From assembly GCF_017654505.1 (NCBI RefSeq), contig NC_054535.1:83515603-83579602 (forward strand): 64,000 bases of DNA, written 5' to 3'. Below are positions 24,661 through 35,826 of this stretch, one piece after another. The number at the start of each line of letters is the position of its first letter. Positions within the stretch are counted from its first letter, which is position 1. Origin of the DNA: Polyodon spathula. Its lineage: Eukaryota > Chordata > Actinopteri > Acipenseriformes > Polyodontidae. The position numbers were made by a program, and so were the translations under genes. Under the pieces are notes generated by a model. The model saw nothing but the letters and a program-made list of their open reading frames with translations. It did not search any database and was not told where the DNA came from.

Positions 24661-24806
24661 GAAATAACCCACTCCAGGGTGTGCAGCAAGACAATTCTTA
24701 CTGCACTTCCTGGGTGGTAGGAGGCACTTGGCCTGCGGCCTTGTGCCTCACACCCAGGGCGTGCGGTAAGAATTGTTTTACTGCACACCCTGTCCTGGGT
24801 TATTTC
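24661..24806. mobile_element. Short fold-back MITE
   Basis: Starts GAAATAACCCA and ends with the exact complement TGGGTTATTTC. The arms continue inward with high complementarity: the 'gggtgtgcagcaagacaattcttactgcac' arm against the 'gtgcggtaagaattgttttactgcacaccc' arm. Together they form a long imperfect hairpin around a small GC-rich centre. It is about 146 bp with no coding content. The class of the parent transposon is unclear; no target-site duplication is obvious by eye. Confidence 0.7.
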
Positions 24807-25207
24807 TTTCTTAATCCACTGTTACAGAAAGCCCAATCATTATAAACTGTGCCAGCACTAACAAGTCTTTTTGCATGTGTTTTTATCTGTACCAGAAAAG
24901 CCAACTCTTCCCTTCTAAAGAGCTTGAAGTATTCTGCCTAAAACAATAAATAAAATAGCCTCACCATCGAGTAATGTTAAGGATATTCTTTCAACATAAC
25001 ATTAAAGTGGCTGTTTTTTTTAAAAGAAATGTTCATAAGAACCTGCCACACCTTAGTATACATTTAAAATTATGTTTGTGGTTTTTCTAACAAATTCATT
25101 ATGTAATCTTTTTGTCTAAAATAATGTTTGAAATTGATTGCAAATGTACATTGCGTAATTCAACAAAATAGAGCAGAACATGTTATGATAAAATTTAACC
25201 TACCATT

Positions 25208-25408
25208 AGTGGTTCTCAATGTTTTGTAGCCAAACCAAACATAACAAGCCACTAATAATACAGTACTTGTTTTATTACATATGTCAATTTTTACAACAAA
25301 CAGAGCATTATTGGTATGATTTGATGACAAAAGATCCATTGCAATGCACTACAGTCAGTCATTAATGTTACATGATCCCAGACTGTCCCCAGTTTGAGAA
25401 CCCTGGGC
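25208..25408. mobile_element. Possible hAT-like MITE
   Basis: 'AGTGGTTCTCAA' at the left and 'TTTGAGAACCCTGGG' at the right are inverted and resemble ends of hAT-type MITEs in vertebrates. No clean 8-bp target duplication could be seen, so limits and class are tentative. Confidence 0.4.
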
Positions 25409-25578
25409 GCGTTCACGGAGAGCATTATGCGCAGCTTCTGTGCAGAATCAGACCAGTTAAGCCAATTATCTCCTAAGAATGACAAATCTGCGCAGAATAA
25501 ACTCTGTGAACGCATCCATTGGCTAAATTGGACACTCTGCACAGAATCCGCGCAGACTGTACTCTGTGAACGCACCTC
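25409..25578. mobile_element. Harbinger-like MITE with long inverted repeats
   Basis: 'GCGTTCACGGAGAG' at the left end and 'CTCTGTGAACGC' at the right end are inverted, and complementarity extends about 60 bp inward ('tgcgcag', 'ttctgtgcaga', 'gccaat'). An additional internal copy of the end motif ('actctgtgaacgcat') lies near 25500-25514. The 'GCGTTCAC' end is typical of PIF/Harbinger MITEs, but the TWA target duplication was not confirmed. The element abuts the possible hAT-like MITE, suggesting serial insertion. Confidence 0.6.
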
Positions 25579-27008
25579 CTGCTCTTAGTGCTGTCACGTG
25601 GGTCCTAAAGGCAAGAGGTATTTTCTGAATGACAGTAATTGATTATTCTGTAAACAAATCAAGATCAGACAGAGCTATGGTTTCAACCAATTGGATCTCT
25701 TGAATTTGAGCGTTGACCTTCCGTCATTTTACCGGTCTTCCTAGGGACGGTCATGTAAGAATTTCTAGATCCTGTTATTGAATGTACGAAGAGGCTTAAC
25801 GTGTTTAGCTAAGTGATTTAACATTTGCGTGTCTTGCATAATGTATGTGTTTTTGTAAAAACAAAATGTGTAGACTATTAGACTGCAGCGCTGCTCTCAG
25901 AAAGTGCAAGATAAAACCAGTAGCAAATTACAGGAGATTTTTTTTAAAGACCCGAAGACGTGGTTAATTTCTTAAAATATACAGTTTGTGCGATCCAACT
26001 AATGCGAGGGTTATGGTCAGTCTACGCAAACGGGGGTACTGTTTACATTTATTGATAAACATGATACAATTTTCTATGCAGCCATCTAAAACGACAGACT
26101 AGCCCCAGTTCAACCGGCCAGTGGTGCTAATATAAATGAGCATGGTGCTGGTATATACGTACTCGCTGCAGTTAACCCGTTCATAGCTACAGTTCATAAT
26201 GTATGTTTCTTGTTTGGCCCTAAACAGCTCTTGCAGGACAAACCTGGAATACCTGTAGGGATATTTTGTTGGTTATAGGTGAACTTAAGTGTATAAGGCC
26301 TTTACCGTCATCCCTGCGAAATATATTTTTATGTTTTAGGTACAACTCAATTGAGATAAGATAAAGAACAAAAAAACCTCAACATCATTTCGCAAATGGG
26401 TTTATGTGTCCCCTAGAACCAGTGTGAATTGTTTAAACAGAGGTCCGAAATACTGCATTTACTAAGTGTTTCAGTATACTTGCTTGTAATCATATCATTG
26501 CACACGTTCAGGACGCTTACACACTTGGGAACCTTTAGCTTCTGAAACTTGAACTGGCAGCCCACTCACAGTGCTGTTTCAATTGTTGGGACAGGTTAAT
26601 GTTTACAATCTGCACAGCTGAAGTCTATATTAATCCTGTAATGTAGGTGTTTTATTGAGGGGATATACAGTCCCTTGTTAACACTGCTAAATACAATTAA
26701 AATACAGGTATATACTAACACTGCTAATACAATTAAAAATACAGTGGTAAGAGGTCTAGTTAGAGTGGTTTACAAGTGTAATGGTTTCTGTATTCGATCT
26801 GCTGCTGTTCAAATAATTAAAATAGACCACAAAACCTTAAATTTAAACCTTAATTTAAATCTGAAAGCTTAGTTGCTGTAGGATGCCAACCTTCACACCA
26901 TATTAATTGTATTAGAACCAATTACATGTGCTCTTAATTAGTGTCAAAGCATTTAATGTAAAATAAAGCAAATCAAGTGTTCTCTGTGCATTTCTCTAAA
27001 GAATCACA
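25579..27008. other. Upstream region of the glutaredoxin-like gene
   Basis: No coding exon. CpGs cluster at 25590-25760 (CACGTGGG, ACCGGTC, GGGACGG), with possible splice donors such as GGTCAT|GTAAGA near 25753, so a non-coding first exon and promoter could lie here. A pyrimidine-rich stretch followed by AAAG at 26990-27001 could be a splice acceptor just before the start codon. Neither can be proved from sequence alone. Confidence 0.3.
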
Positions 27009-27116
27009 ATGTACTGGCTTACGCGAAATACCCTTGGACAGATAAAAAGCAGCGCTTTGTGGCTCCGAAGTCTGTCAACAGCAAATCATTTACCTGTCTT
27101 AACCCTGTTCACCAAG
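27009..27116 (+). CDS. C5orf63: Glutaredoxin-like protein (C5orf63/YDR286C family), coding exon 1
   Basis: Codons 1-36 of a 115-residue protein; the three exons join in phase 0. The ATG has an A at -3 (CACAATG). The N-terminus 'MYWLTRNTLGQIKSSALWLRSLS' is basic, hydroxylated and free of acidic residues, so it could be a mitochondrial presequence; that is an inference. It ends in 'LPVLTLFTK', the first beta strand of the thioredoxin fold, directly before a consensus donor AAG|GTAATG. The family (thioredoxin fold, DUF836/glutaredoxin-2 type) is conserved from yeast to human, but its physiological substrate is poorly defined. The next gene downstream is marchf3, as in human by my recollection. 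Confidence 0.9.
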
Positions 27117-27504
27117 GTAATGGAAGCATTTTAGAGCATTTTGTTTTGCAGGAAAGCATTACAATGTTTCTTACTGTTGATCTGATTCTGAAAATTGAAG
27201 TGACTCATTTATATCGGTATTATAAAATATTTTTTAAGTATTGTATGATTTTTAAGAGAGAAAAACTGTACTTTAAGATGGAAATAAAGAAATATATCTT
27301 TGTTAATAATGGCCAGTACTGTATCTATGAAACAAAAAAGCTGTATTTAAATGTACAATAAATCTTAATACAGCAATTGCGTCCATTAAATGTGTCACCC
27401 ACGTGATACACAGTCAAGAGAAATGGGTTTGTAATGCTGTTTTGACTTAAAATATTACTGGAAGTATAGTATTTATGTATTTAATCTCTTAATCTTTCTT
27501 TCAG

Positions 27505-27561
27505 AATCCTTGTCCACTTTGTGATGAAGCAAAGGAGGTTCTCGAGCCATATAAACACAGG
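27505..27561 (+). CDS. C5orf63: Glutaredoxin-like protein, coding exon 2 (CxxC active site)
   Basis: A 57-bp exon bounded by TTTCTTTCAG and AGG|GTATGT. It encodes residues 37-55, 'NPCPLCDEAKEVLEPYKHR'. Cys39-Pro-Leu-Cys42 sits at the start of the first helix as in glutaredoxins, where it would carry out dithiol or monothiol redox exchange. 'LCDEAKEVL' is the signature stretch shared with the human homologue. The exon is too short to stand out as an open frame and is supported by its match to the family, by the phase-0 boundaries and by both splice sites. Confidence 0.92.
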
Positions 27562-28599
27562 GTATGTATAGGTTACCCACATTCACTAAATGTTGTTAAT
27601 AATACTAATAGGCATTCAGAGTGTATAATCATGAAGAGGATGACAAAGGCCTGTATTGACATGCTAACTGACTGTGATATCTGCTGTGTGTCAGTCATAG
27701 CAGCGGTTATGTACTGAGTCCTAAGCACACAGTGTTACAATCTGGGATTACATTTTATTTGTGTTGTGTTACCATTTTATTTGTGTTGTGTTAGAACGTG
27801 TCACCCTCACAAGACAAACCAAACAACAACCCATGGGTGAACTTTACAATTCCACCTTAAAAACAGAGCAATTCAGCCCATTCTGCGCTTTAGAATTATG
27901 ACTGCAAGATGAAGACGCACAGTTAAGAAGAGACAAATTGAAATGCCCTCAATGGATATACAAACACCCAAACAGTAACTGAAGTTACCGACTAAAGGTG
28001 TACTTTAGATTGAATGAGATCTACTCAATTGACCTAAACCGTGGTGCGTCTAAATACTGCTGCCATTTAAATTATTCAAAAATGAACAGTCCTGAGATGT
28101 TGTTGTTTTTTTTTTAATTCATATTCTTTCAGATTTTAAAAAGATAAAAAGGCTAGACACACTGTTGGATGTTTGATTTTCATAACCTTGGGCCCTTTGC
28201 TAATGGTTTAAACAGTGCTGTTACTGTGATCCGCAGCAGTTCAGATCAATTAGATTTACCCAAGTGAGTCTTCTAGTAGAGTAGGTTTCAGGTTACTTAA
28301 ATTATTTATTAAAATGTATGACTTTCCTGTCCTTATTAATTTAAAGTTTATAAAATACTTGGTGGAATAGTTCCTTATTTCAAACTAGGCATAGAGAGTA
28401 GATCAAGAAGGCAAGTTCAAAACAGAAGAGAAGAATCGCTTTTTGGCCCAGTTTTTGTTGCAGTTACTGCTTTGGTGTTAATGGTGTGTTAGCAAGAGAC
28501 AAGCTCTTGTCATTCTCAACATTTCTTATGATCATAGTAGGTTACTCTGAATAGTGTTACAGACAATTCATACTATTTTTGTTTTGTTTTTATTTCAAG

Positions 28600-28782
28600 T
28601 TTGTCTTGCAAGAAGTGGACATCACCCTGCCAGAGAACACAGTATGGTATGAAAGATACAAGTATGACATCCCAGTCTTTCATTTAAATGGACAGTTTCT
28701 GATGATGCATAAAGTTCAAACGCACATCCTTATGAAGAAGCTTGAAAGTATAGAAGAAAAGGAAAGACCAAATCAACTGTGA
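28600..28782 (+). CDS. C5orf63: Glutaredoxin-like protein, terminal coding exon
   Basis: It follows the acceptor TTTATTTCAAG and encodes residues 56-115 with a TGA stop at 28780-28782. 'FVLQEVDITLPENTVWYERYKYDIPVFHLNGQ' supplies the second strand, the helix and the 'YDIPVF' turn whose Pro80 is the cis-proline facing the active-site cysteines. The rest forms the last strands and the C-terminal helix ('LMKKLESIEE'). All core elements of the fold are present, with no stop or frameshift, so the gene looks functional. The last few residues are basic/polar and vary in the family. Confidence 0.93.
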   Translation, partial: FVLQEVDITLPENTVWYERYKYDIPVFHLNGQFLMMHKVQTHILMKKLESIEEKERPNQL

Positions 28783-28924
28783 CAAAATCCTGGAAATGTC
28801 AAGAAACCCTTTTGTTAAATATTATGTTGAAAGTGGTAACGTGATTGTAGCTAACAAAATCATTTGGCACATTTTTCAGCCATGCACATCTATTCTCTAT
28901 AAAGGTCTCAATGTGTAGTTATGA

Positions 28925-28930
28925 AATAAA
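28925..28930 (+). terminator. Poly(A) signal of the glutaredoxin-like gene
   Basis: AATAAA 143 bp past the stop codon. A second AATAAA at 29065-29070 could serve as an alternative distal site. Confidence 0.65.
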
Positions 28931-29310
28931 TCTATGTTTTAGCAAACATGTTAAATCAACTTTCATTTGTAAATGATATCTGTTACTACCCTAGTTAAAG
29001 AAATATTGGTTTGCAGGCCTTGCTTTCAGATAGTCTTGTACTTTTATGGTAATTTCACCTGTAGAATAAAATTGTGCCCACCTCTTCTCAGCCTTCTTTT
29101 CTGTGAGTAACTAAATGGCTGCTTCCGCTAATGACTGTTACAGGCTTTGCAGCTGGTAACATGCTTTGACCTACAGTAGAAGCCACTCCTGAGATCAAAT
29201 GACCTAGGAGGCATGACAAGTTTTCTGTAAGGGAATGTAAGCAAACAAAGAACTTTCTTTTACCCAGCATAGTACCAGATTAGTTTTTGTTGTTTCCCAG
29301 TTGAGCATTA

Positions 29311-29505
29311 GTTTATTTAGCAAGACACCTTTACCCAAGGTGACTTACAGAGACTATGCTTCAGCTGCAGGATCACTTACGTCTCACCCAAAGATGGAGC
29401 ACAAGGAGGTTAAGTGACTTGCTCAGGGTCACAGTGAGTGAGCCGCAATTTGAACCGGGGACCTCTTGGTTACAAGCCCTTTTCTTTAACCACGGGACCA
29501 CAAAG
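29311..29505 (-). mobile_element. tRNA-derived SINE with L2-like tail
   Basis: On the minus strand it starts with a tRNA-like head: 'GTGGTCCCGTGGTTAAAG' in the A-box position and 'GGTTCAAATTGC' as B box. A MIR/CORE-like centre follows ('TGTGACCCTGAGCAAGTCAC'). It ends with 'TGTAAGTCACCTTGGGTAAA' and 'GTCTTGCTAAATAAA', the tail shared with fish L2 LINEs and V-SINEs. RNA polymerase III promoter boxes and the tail make a SINE call secure; the exact family is not. Confidence 0.75.
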
Positions 29506-29632
29506 CCTCATATTAAGTTAGTAAAGCAAATTTGCATCTAAAAAATGCCCTCTGAGGTTGAAGAGAGCCGTGATGTGTTGTAATATAAAGGCCCCCATTT
29601 TTCTATACAGAACAGTTTGCTCTTTTTGGCGA

Positions 29633-29635
<3 letters not shown>

Positions 29636-29711
<76 letters not shown>

Positions 29712-29713
29712 TT
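29636..29713 (+). repeat. (GT)30 followed by poly(T)
   Basis: Perfect GT dinucleotides to about 29695 followed by about 19 T. Confidence 0.95.
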
Positions 29714-30199
29714 ACTTGGTCAGTGAAAGCCGTGTCTTACTGAATGAGTTCTTCTATTTGTTTGACACAAATTATGCCTTGTGGAAAGAACTTCAGTTTC
29801 CATTTCTGACAATTCATCAGATTTCATGAACACACACAAAAAAAAAAAAAAAATGCACAAGTGATACACATTTTATGAATGAATGAATACATATTTTTTA
29901 ATTATAAAAATAGCTTGCATGTAATACTGTAGTAACGCAATACTGACAATAGGTGCAATTTACATTTCATAGGACATTGTAGCCAAATAGCATGGTGTTA
30001 TGTAATAGACATACCACACGAGACAGTGTATCACAATTTGCCGTTAATCGCAGGATATTTTGTTCACCAGCTAGGATGAAGTCGATCACGTTTACAATAT
30101 TACAGTAAGTAGATGACTACCATGCTTATCCACTAGGCGGTACAATAAGACCAGTCTCAAATTTAGACCCGCCCCAGATTGTTTTCTCCCTGGTGGTGA
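29714..30199. other. Intergenic space before marchf3
   Basis: No gene or repeat beyond a 15-A run near 29840 and a GAAT run near 29878. Confidence 0.5.
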
Positions 30200-30300
30200 T
30201 TCTGCTTCCCTGCATCCAGGCGTCGATTGGGTCCTGCGTGATGTCACTCACTTCAACAAAATATTCAGCAGTTGGGGGCCTGTCTGAGTCAGTCACACTG
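30200..30300 (+). promoter_or_regulatory. Candidate marchf3 promoter
   Basis: In about 70 bp lie an inverted CCAAT box (ATTGG, 30226-30230), a CRE-like TGATGTCA (30239-30246) and a perfect AP-1 site TGAGTCA (30285-30291), in sequence richer in C and G than its flanks. No TATA box is obvious. It directly precedes a stretch that ends in a strong splice donor. The start site is not determined. Confidence 0.5.
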
Positions 30301-30464
30301 GCAGCGAGCTCAGTGGATTGCGAAGTTTGAAGAAGCGCTGAATCCGAGTTACAACAGTCATTGAGAACATTTGTTTCTGTGCTACTACAAGCGCCTGATT
30401 ATTTCTAGTCATCTCAAGAAACAGTTATTTTGGCACATGCTTTGAGCAAAGGGAGACCGAAGAG
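30301..30464 (+). other. marchf3: Probable non-coding first exon of marchf3
   Basis: Ends at GACCGAAGAG|GTAAGC, a near-perfect splice donor at 30465. It has no long open frame. The first coding exon at 55365 begins with a splice acceptor and already carries the start codon, so an upstream non-coding exon must exist, and this is the best candidate in the window. A non-coding first exon also fits what I recall of the mammalian gene. The 5' limit is arbitrary; RNA evidence is lacking. Confidence 0.5.
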
Positions 30465-31557
30465 GTAAGCCATCATAATAATGTATCTATTCCAACAGTT
30501 GAAATTGACACACATCTGTAAGAATACAACTTGTATTTGTATAGATATAGATGCATTTTTTTCATTTTTAAACGCATCGCTTTGAAATATAACAACTGGA
30601 TTGAGTGCTGTTAGAACATCATTAGCAGCGAAAACGCATATGTCAGTGTGACTGTCTGCTCCGTTCAATTTAAGTGGAACTCTATTTTACAATCTTGGGC
30701 AGGGGGGTTTATTTAAACTGAATTGGAAGGTTAATAAAATAGAGGATTTTCCAACGTTGCTAATACAATTGTCTGCTGTTGTGTTCTTGTTTCTGCTTTG
30801 AATGTAACAACCCATTTAAAGTTGAATGTAAGCGTTTATAATTTAAACGACCAATTATGCATAATGTATTTATATATCCATAAACCATATGTACCAAATA
30901 TTATTTCAGAGACATGTTATATGTGTTTACGTCGTTTTGCTAACCAGTATAACAAAAATAATTCCATTGCATAACTAATTAAGATCTGTAGAAGAGTGAT
31001 TTAATTAAAACGTTTATTCTGGACTGTGTTCAGGCTGGAGACTTGTTCAGAATACGTTAATGTGAACGTCGATGTTTTGAATTACTTAGGAGTTCCATCA
31101 CATCATCGTTTTGTGAGTAGTTATTACTTTTCAGTGCTTTTCTAAATCTCATTATTCCGGGAGTCTGGGCAGCCCCAAATTCTTGGGGGGTGGGGGGTGT
31201 CTTTAAGCACAGTGTTAAAATCCAAGATAGTTTGGCCAATAGTACTACAGTAGAATACATGATATAATTTTACTTATACAATTTTATTTGTAGTTATTCC
31301 CATCTGGTACACATTGGACTTAAATAGCTTTGATTCATGTCAGAAGTATGGGGTGGTTAAAACAGTTAACAGTGAAACATGGGAGGTAGTAAGGATGTTG
31401 CTAAGTTTCATTTCACAATTTTTACTTGCATTATCCATGAACTGATCAAGCAACCTATTAACTTCTCTGAGGAAAGATGACATTAGAATATTTAAAGGTG
31501 GTACATTTTCATGCAAGGTGAAGGACAATGGCACTATCTGAGCACCACTGTCAAGCA

Positions 31558-31916
31558 GATACAGTCAGCTACACTAATTGTGAGGTGTGATTTGAGCTAA
31601 TGTCCACTAGGAGTTAAGCTGTGGCCACCAAACTCATTTCACCTTCAGTGATCTAAGCCAGAGTTGAAAATAATGAGTGGCTTGGTAATTATCCCACTTC
31701 ACCACCTAGATCCCCTATCATGGTATTTTGGCAACATCATTTTGGATCAGCTTGGTTTCATTTTAAGTTTTGAGTGAACACATCGTTGAATCAGTATAAT
31801 TATTGCTCCATGTCTTTATGAGTTCTACTTGCTTTTCAGATTGATTCTTGCAGTATTCTTTTTGGGCTTAAGGGGGTATCCCATTTAGTGGGCATTTCTT
31901 CTGTTAAAAAAAAAAA
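31558..31916 (+). repeat. Intronic repeat unit A of a direct pair
   Basis: Nearly identical by eye to 33104-33456 in the same orientation, starting at 'gatacag' and ending in an A-run after 'cttctgtt'. It has no open frame and no RNA polymerase III boxes. The A-rich end could mean retroposition, but a local segmental duplication is equally possible. Confidence 0.8.
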
Positions 31917-33103
31917 GTACAACAAGGAGTCTTTAATCATGCACCTACTTGTTAAAAATAGCATATTGTGGCTAATCATGTCTTCCTGTTTTTAACAACA
32001 CCTAGATATTAAGATACAAAGTAGTACATTTGTACATAATTCAAAATAACTTGCATTAGTCATCCATATGCCAAGATTAGGGAAATCTACTGTAGTTTCT
32101 AATGCCTTTTGTGAAAACTTTCTGGTGAACAGTATAATCAAATAAGCATATTCCTCTTTCCATTTTGAATGTTTGTGATTAGGCATGTGCAAGAGATCTG
32201 AGACACACTTGCAACCCCTGTCACTTTTAATTACCCCCACCCCCCAAGAAATTGGCATGCAATGTTTCAAGAAATGCCACTCCTCACATGAAATTACAGA
32301 TGTCTGCAGCCTTTTACTGTGTCCCACCCATTGAATAATGACCCACATTGAAGGCATGTGAACACACCAGTTGGTATACTTTCATCTTGGTTGTTCCCTA
32401 GATAGGAGATTCATGTGCACAGTCCAAAAAACATTTTGTAACCAAGTTATCCTGAATCCCACTGTGCACTACAGTATTAATGTCAAATTCTGTTTTTATA
32501 ATAAGGGTTACTATTATTTTGACAGCATATACAGTTATAGTTTTAACTGGGTCACTCTTGTGTCTTAAAATTTCAATGAGTGGTGAATCATACTGTTGTA
32601 TTATTTGCTGGTTTCATATTAGACTACTATGTACTGAGCAGTGACATCCAATGCATCCAGTCTTTTTCAGATATTGGAATTTATTTTCACTGTTGATTTG
32701 TGTCATGCATTTTAAGGCAACTGTCTTACCAATCAGCTTTTGTCTTGTCTTGATCTGCTTAGCCAGAGCACCACTGTTCAGTCTTGTGAAACATTAAGAA
32801 GCAAACCATAAATTGCACATAAATGTGCATAACTAAAAGCAAAGACACTTAAATTACTATAACATCCTTTTTCATAATAGGCCAATAAAACATTTTCTGG
32901 CTTCCAACCCTGACAGTGCATTCCTGTAGGATTATTAAGAGTAATAGCAGCAAACAATATTTCACAGGGTAATAGTCAGTTGAAATGGATGCTATGGTGA
33001 TGGAATAAGAGTGCTCTGTGTGCCACACAAACCAATTTAAAGAGATGGAAAATAGATAAACAGCAATACGAGTTATTGGCATGATAAGGCAAAATACATT
33101 GCT

Positions 33104-33456
33104 GGATACAGACAACTACAGTAATTGTGAGGTGTGATTTGAGCTAATGTCCACTAGGAGTTAAGCTGTGGCCACCAAACTCATTTCTCCTTCAGTGATC
33201 TAAGCCAGAGTTGAAAAGAATGAGTGGCTTGGTAATTATCCCACTTCACCACCTAGATCCCCTATCATGGTATTTTGGCAACATCATTTTGGATCAGCTC
33301 GGTTTTACTTTAAGTTTTGAGTGAACAAATTCTTGAATCAGTATAATTATCACTCCATGTCTGTACAAGTTTTACTTGCTTTTCAGATTCGTTTTTGCAT
33401 TATTGTGTTTAGGCTTAAGGTCGCATTTAGTGGACATTTCTTCTGTAAAAAAAAAA
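33104..33456 (+). repeat. Intronic repeat unit B of a direct pair
   Basis: Second copy of the 31558-31916 unit with scattered substitutions and a small deletion near 33420 ('aaggtcgcattt' where unit A has 'aagggggtatcccattt'). The units are separated by about 1.2 kb of non-repeated sequence. Confidence 0.8.
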
Positions 33457-33637
33457 GCTAGAGCAAGGGGCCACATGAGTTATTTCAAGCCCATAGTCTG
33501 TCAGACTAGCTCTGATGGAATTAAAACACCTCACTGCTTAAATATCAAAGCTTACTACTTTCACATCTAAAGATTCAACATATCATTACCATTTATGGCA
33601 ATGGGTGTCCGTCTCTGTGGTACAATTCCCCCTTCCA

Positions 33638-33674
33638 CCCCCCCCCCCCCCCCCAAAAAAAAAAAAAAAAAAAA
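33638..33674. repeat. Poly(C)/poly(A) tract
   Basis: About 17 C followed by 20 A. Confidence 0.9.
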
Positions 33675-33983
33675 CAGTTCCTACTCAGGCAGAAAATGCA
33701 CTGTTTATTGTACTGGTGTAGTTAAAAGAGGATGTAAGTGCTGGTGCTTGCAGGCAGACTTTGTGCTGTGCAATGCCACACATGCTTTTGAGCTCTGTGC
33801 ACTTCATCATTTGAAGATATATTTTATAGTATCTCTGAAAACCAGAAATTTGCATAATAGTCTCTTTGACTTTGGATTTGTTTTTAGCTACTCAACAGAA
33901 GTAGTCATAAGTTGCAGATCTGTCATTTGAGGTCAGCAGTCACTGTCAAATTTTAGCTCGGAGCTCCACAGGTACTCTGTAGT

Positions 33984-34015
33984 GGGGCATTGGGGGTGGG
34001 TGGGGGTGGGATGGG
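33984..34015 (+). repeat. G-quadruplex-forming tract
   Basis: Six G-runs of three or more with very short loops, core GGGGGTGGGTGGGGGTGGG. It satisfies the G3+N1-7 rule several times over on the + (sense) strand of intron 1. Confidence 0.75.
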
Positions 34016-35808
34016 AAAAGTGAGGCAGGCAGACAGGGTGAGGCAACACTAGATATAGGGGTTAATAATAGACTGTAAGGTACCACAAAATCTGTGACTA
34101 GTCTGAAAAGGCGTGAATCTAGTATTTCAGTGAAGTTTGGAAGACACTCAAATATGCAGTTCCTCATGGTTTCACTTTTTTTTTCCGAAAATGATTTTAC
34201 CTCTTTTTGGTTTAAATATCAAATTTATAGGAGATACTTGTATACAGATAGGAGGTCTTGTGTGCCTGCAAATGAAGCTGCAAGTTAACCGTTGAGAATT
34301 CTGCAGAGTGGATAAATGATAAACTGTTGAAGAAGTTGGTAGACTGTCCACAAATAGTTCTGTTTTAAACTTATACATATTTCTGTGATTCTGACAGCAT
34401 AAACATTTAGGACAGTACATGTCCTGTAATGTTTCAATTACAAACAAAATGAGATCAAACCTGTTCAGCTATAGAAAAATGCTGTTGGAATGTTAATGGT
34501 CTTAAGAAAAGCATGTAGTTGTAAATCATTGGTAAGGAGTAAACTATTTAAAAAGAAAATAGAAAATAGTAGTCCCCAAATCTATCTAAATTACAAATAG
34601 AAAATAGGATGCCAGCAGCGTATTTAAAATAAAAAATAGTACATACTGTTTTGTAAATGGTATTTTTTTTTTTTTTTAAATAGTCGACACTGTCTACTAG
34701 TTTTGGTATACAGAAAACAAATATTTTTCCATTATAACAAACTGAAAACGTCAGTACTGCATTTGATTAAAAATAGGAAAAAACTATTTCTATTAAACAA
34801 TAGGTATTTTGTAAATAGTAAAATAATGTCATGCCCATCCTTTTTTTTTGCTTGTTTTATAATGATAAAATCTACCTTTGCATTTCTCTAGATGAGAGCT
34901 CATAGTGTTACATGGCAGCATAGCATACATACTATACAAAAGTACTATTACAGTAACTATGTCTCTGTTGCACAACTTGCCCCTAAGCACAGTGGCAGTA
35001 GTGACTGTTCCTGGAATTGCAATGTCTGAAAACTACGACCGGAAAGTGCAACACTGGTCAAAATAAAATATTCTTTAACATCAGACAAGACACACCTTTT
35101 TCCACTCAGGCAATGTGCCTGTATGTACGCATTGTGAGTGTTGGTAGCAGGTCAGTCGAATCTCTTGGCTAGTCAGTGTATTTAAAACAGACACACGTTA
35201 CTAACATTACTGTGTGGGTGGGAAATGACATAAGAAAGGCTGCTAAAGAGGCAGAAGTCTTTCAGTTGCCATTAGATTGTGTCCTTAATGGACAGTACAA
35301 AGCTGGAATGCATTGAAGTAACATGATTGAGGAACATCCAGCTCAGACAGAGCAGGTCTTCAGTTTCTTCAGAGTACCAACAGCCACATCTTTATGAATC
35401 ACCAACCAACTGCTTTGCAGCTGAAGAGGCCACTTTGCTTTTAAAAGGTACAGTGCCCAACATTAGCATGTGTTTAATGGCACAAGTATGCTAAAGTGTG
35501 AGTGTTTACTCACTAAATGAGATTAAAAAAAAAGAAAAGTTTGAAGATGCTTGTTATGCTGGTGCTGATGCAAATTATTACTTTATTCCTGTAAACCTCA
35601 AGTAAATGAAATGGGTGCGTTTACCTTGTCCGCAGTTTAATTGGTGAATCAATGTATTTTTATGCTCGGATGCAGACAGACATGTCAGCACAGGAACTAT
35701 TTTAGACTTTATGCAGTTGCACTTTTTAAAAGATACATTAACATACTTGCTTTTGAAAGACTGTATAATTTTAAAAGAAAAGCAGTCACAAAATAAAGTC
35801 CCAAGCAA

Positions 35809-35826
35809 CAGCAGCAGCAGCAGCAG
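35809..35826. repeat. (CAG)6 trinucleotide repeat
   Basis: Six perfect CAG units in intronic sequence; not part of a recognised coding frame. Confidence 0.9.
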
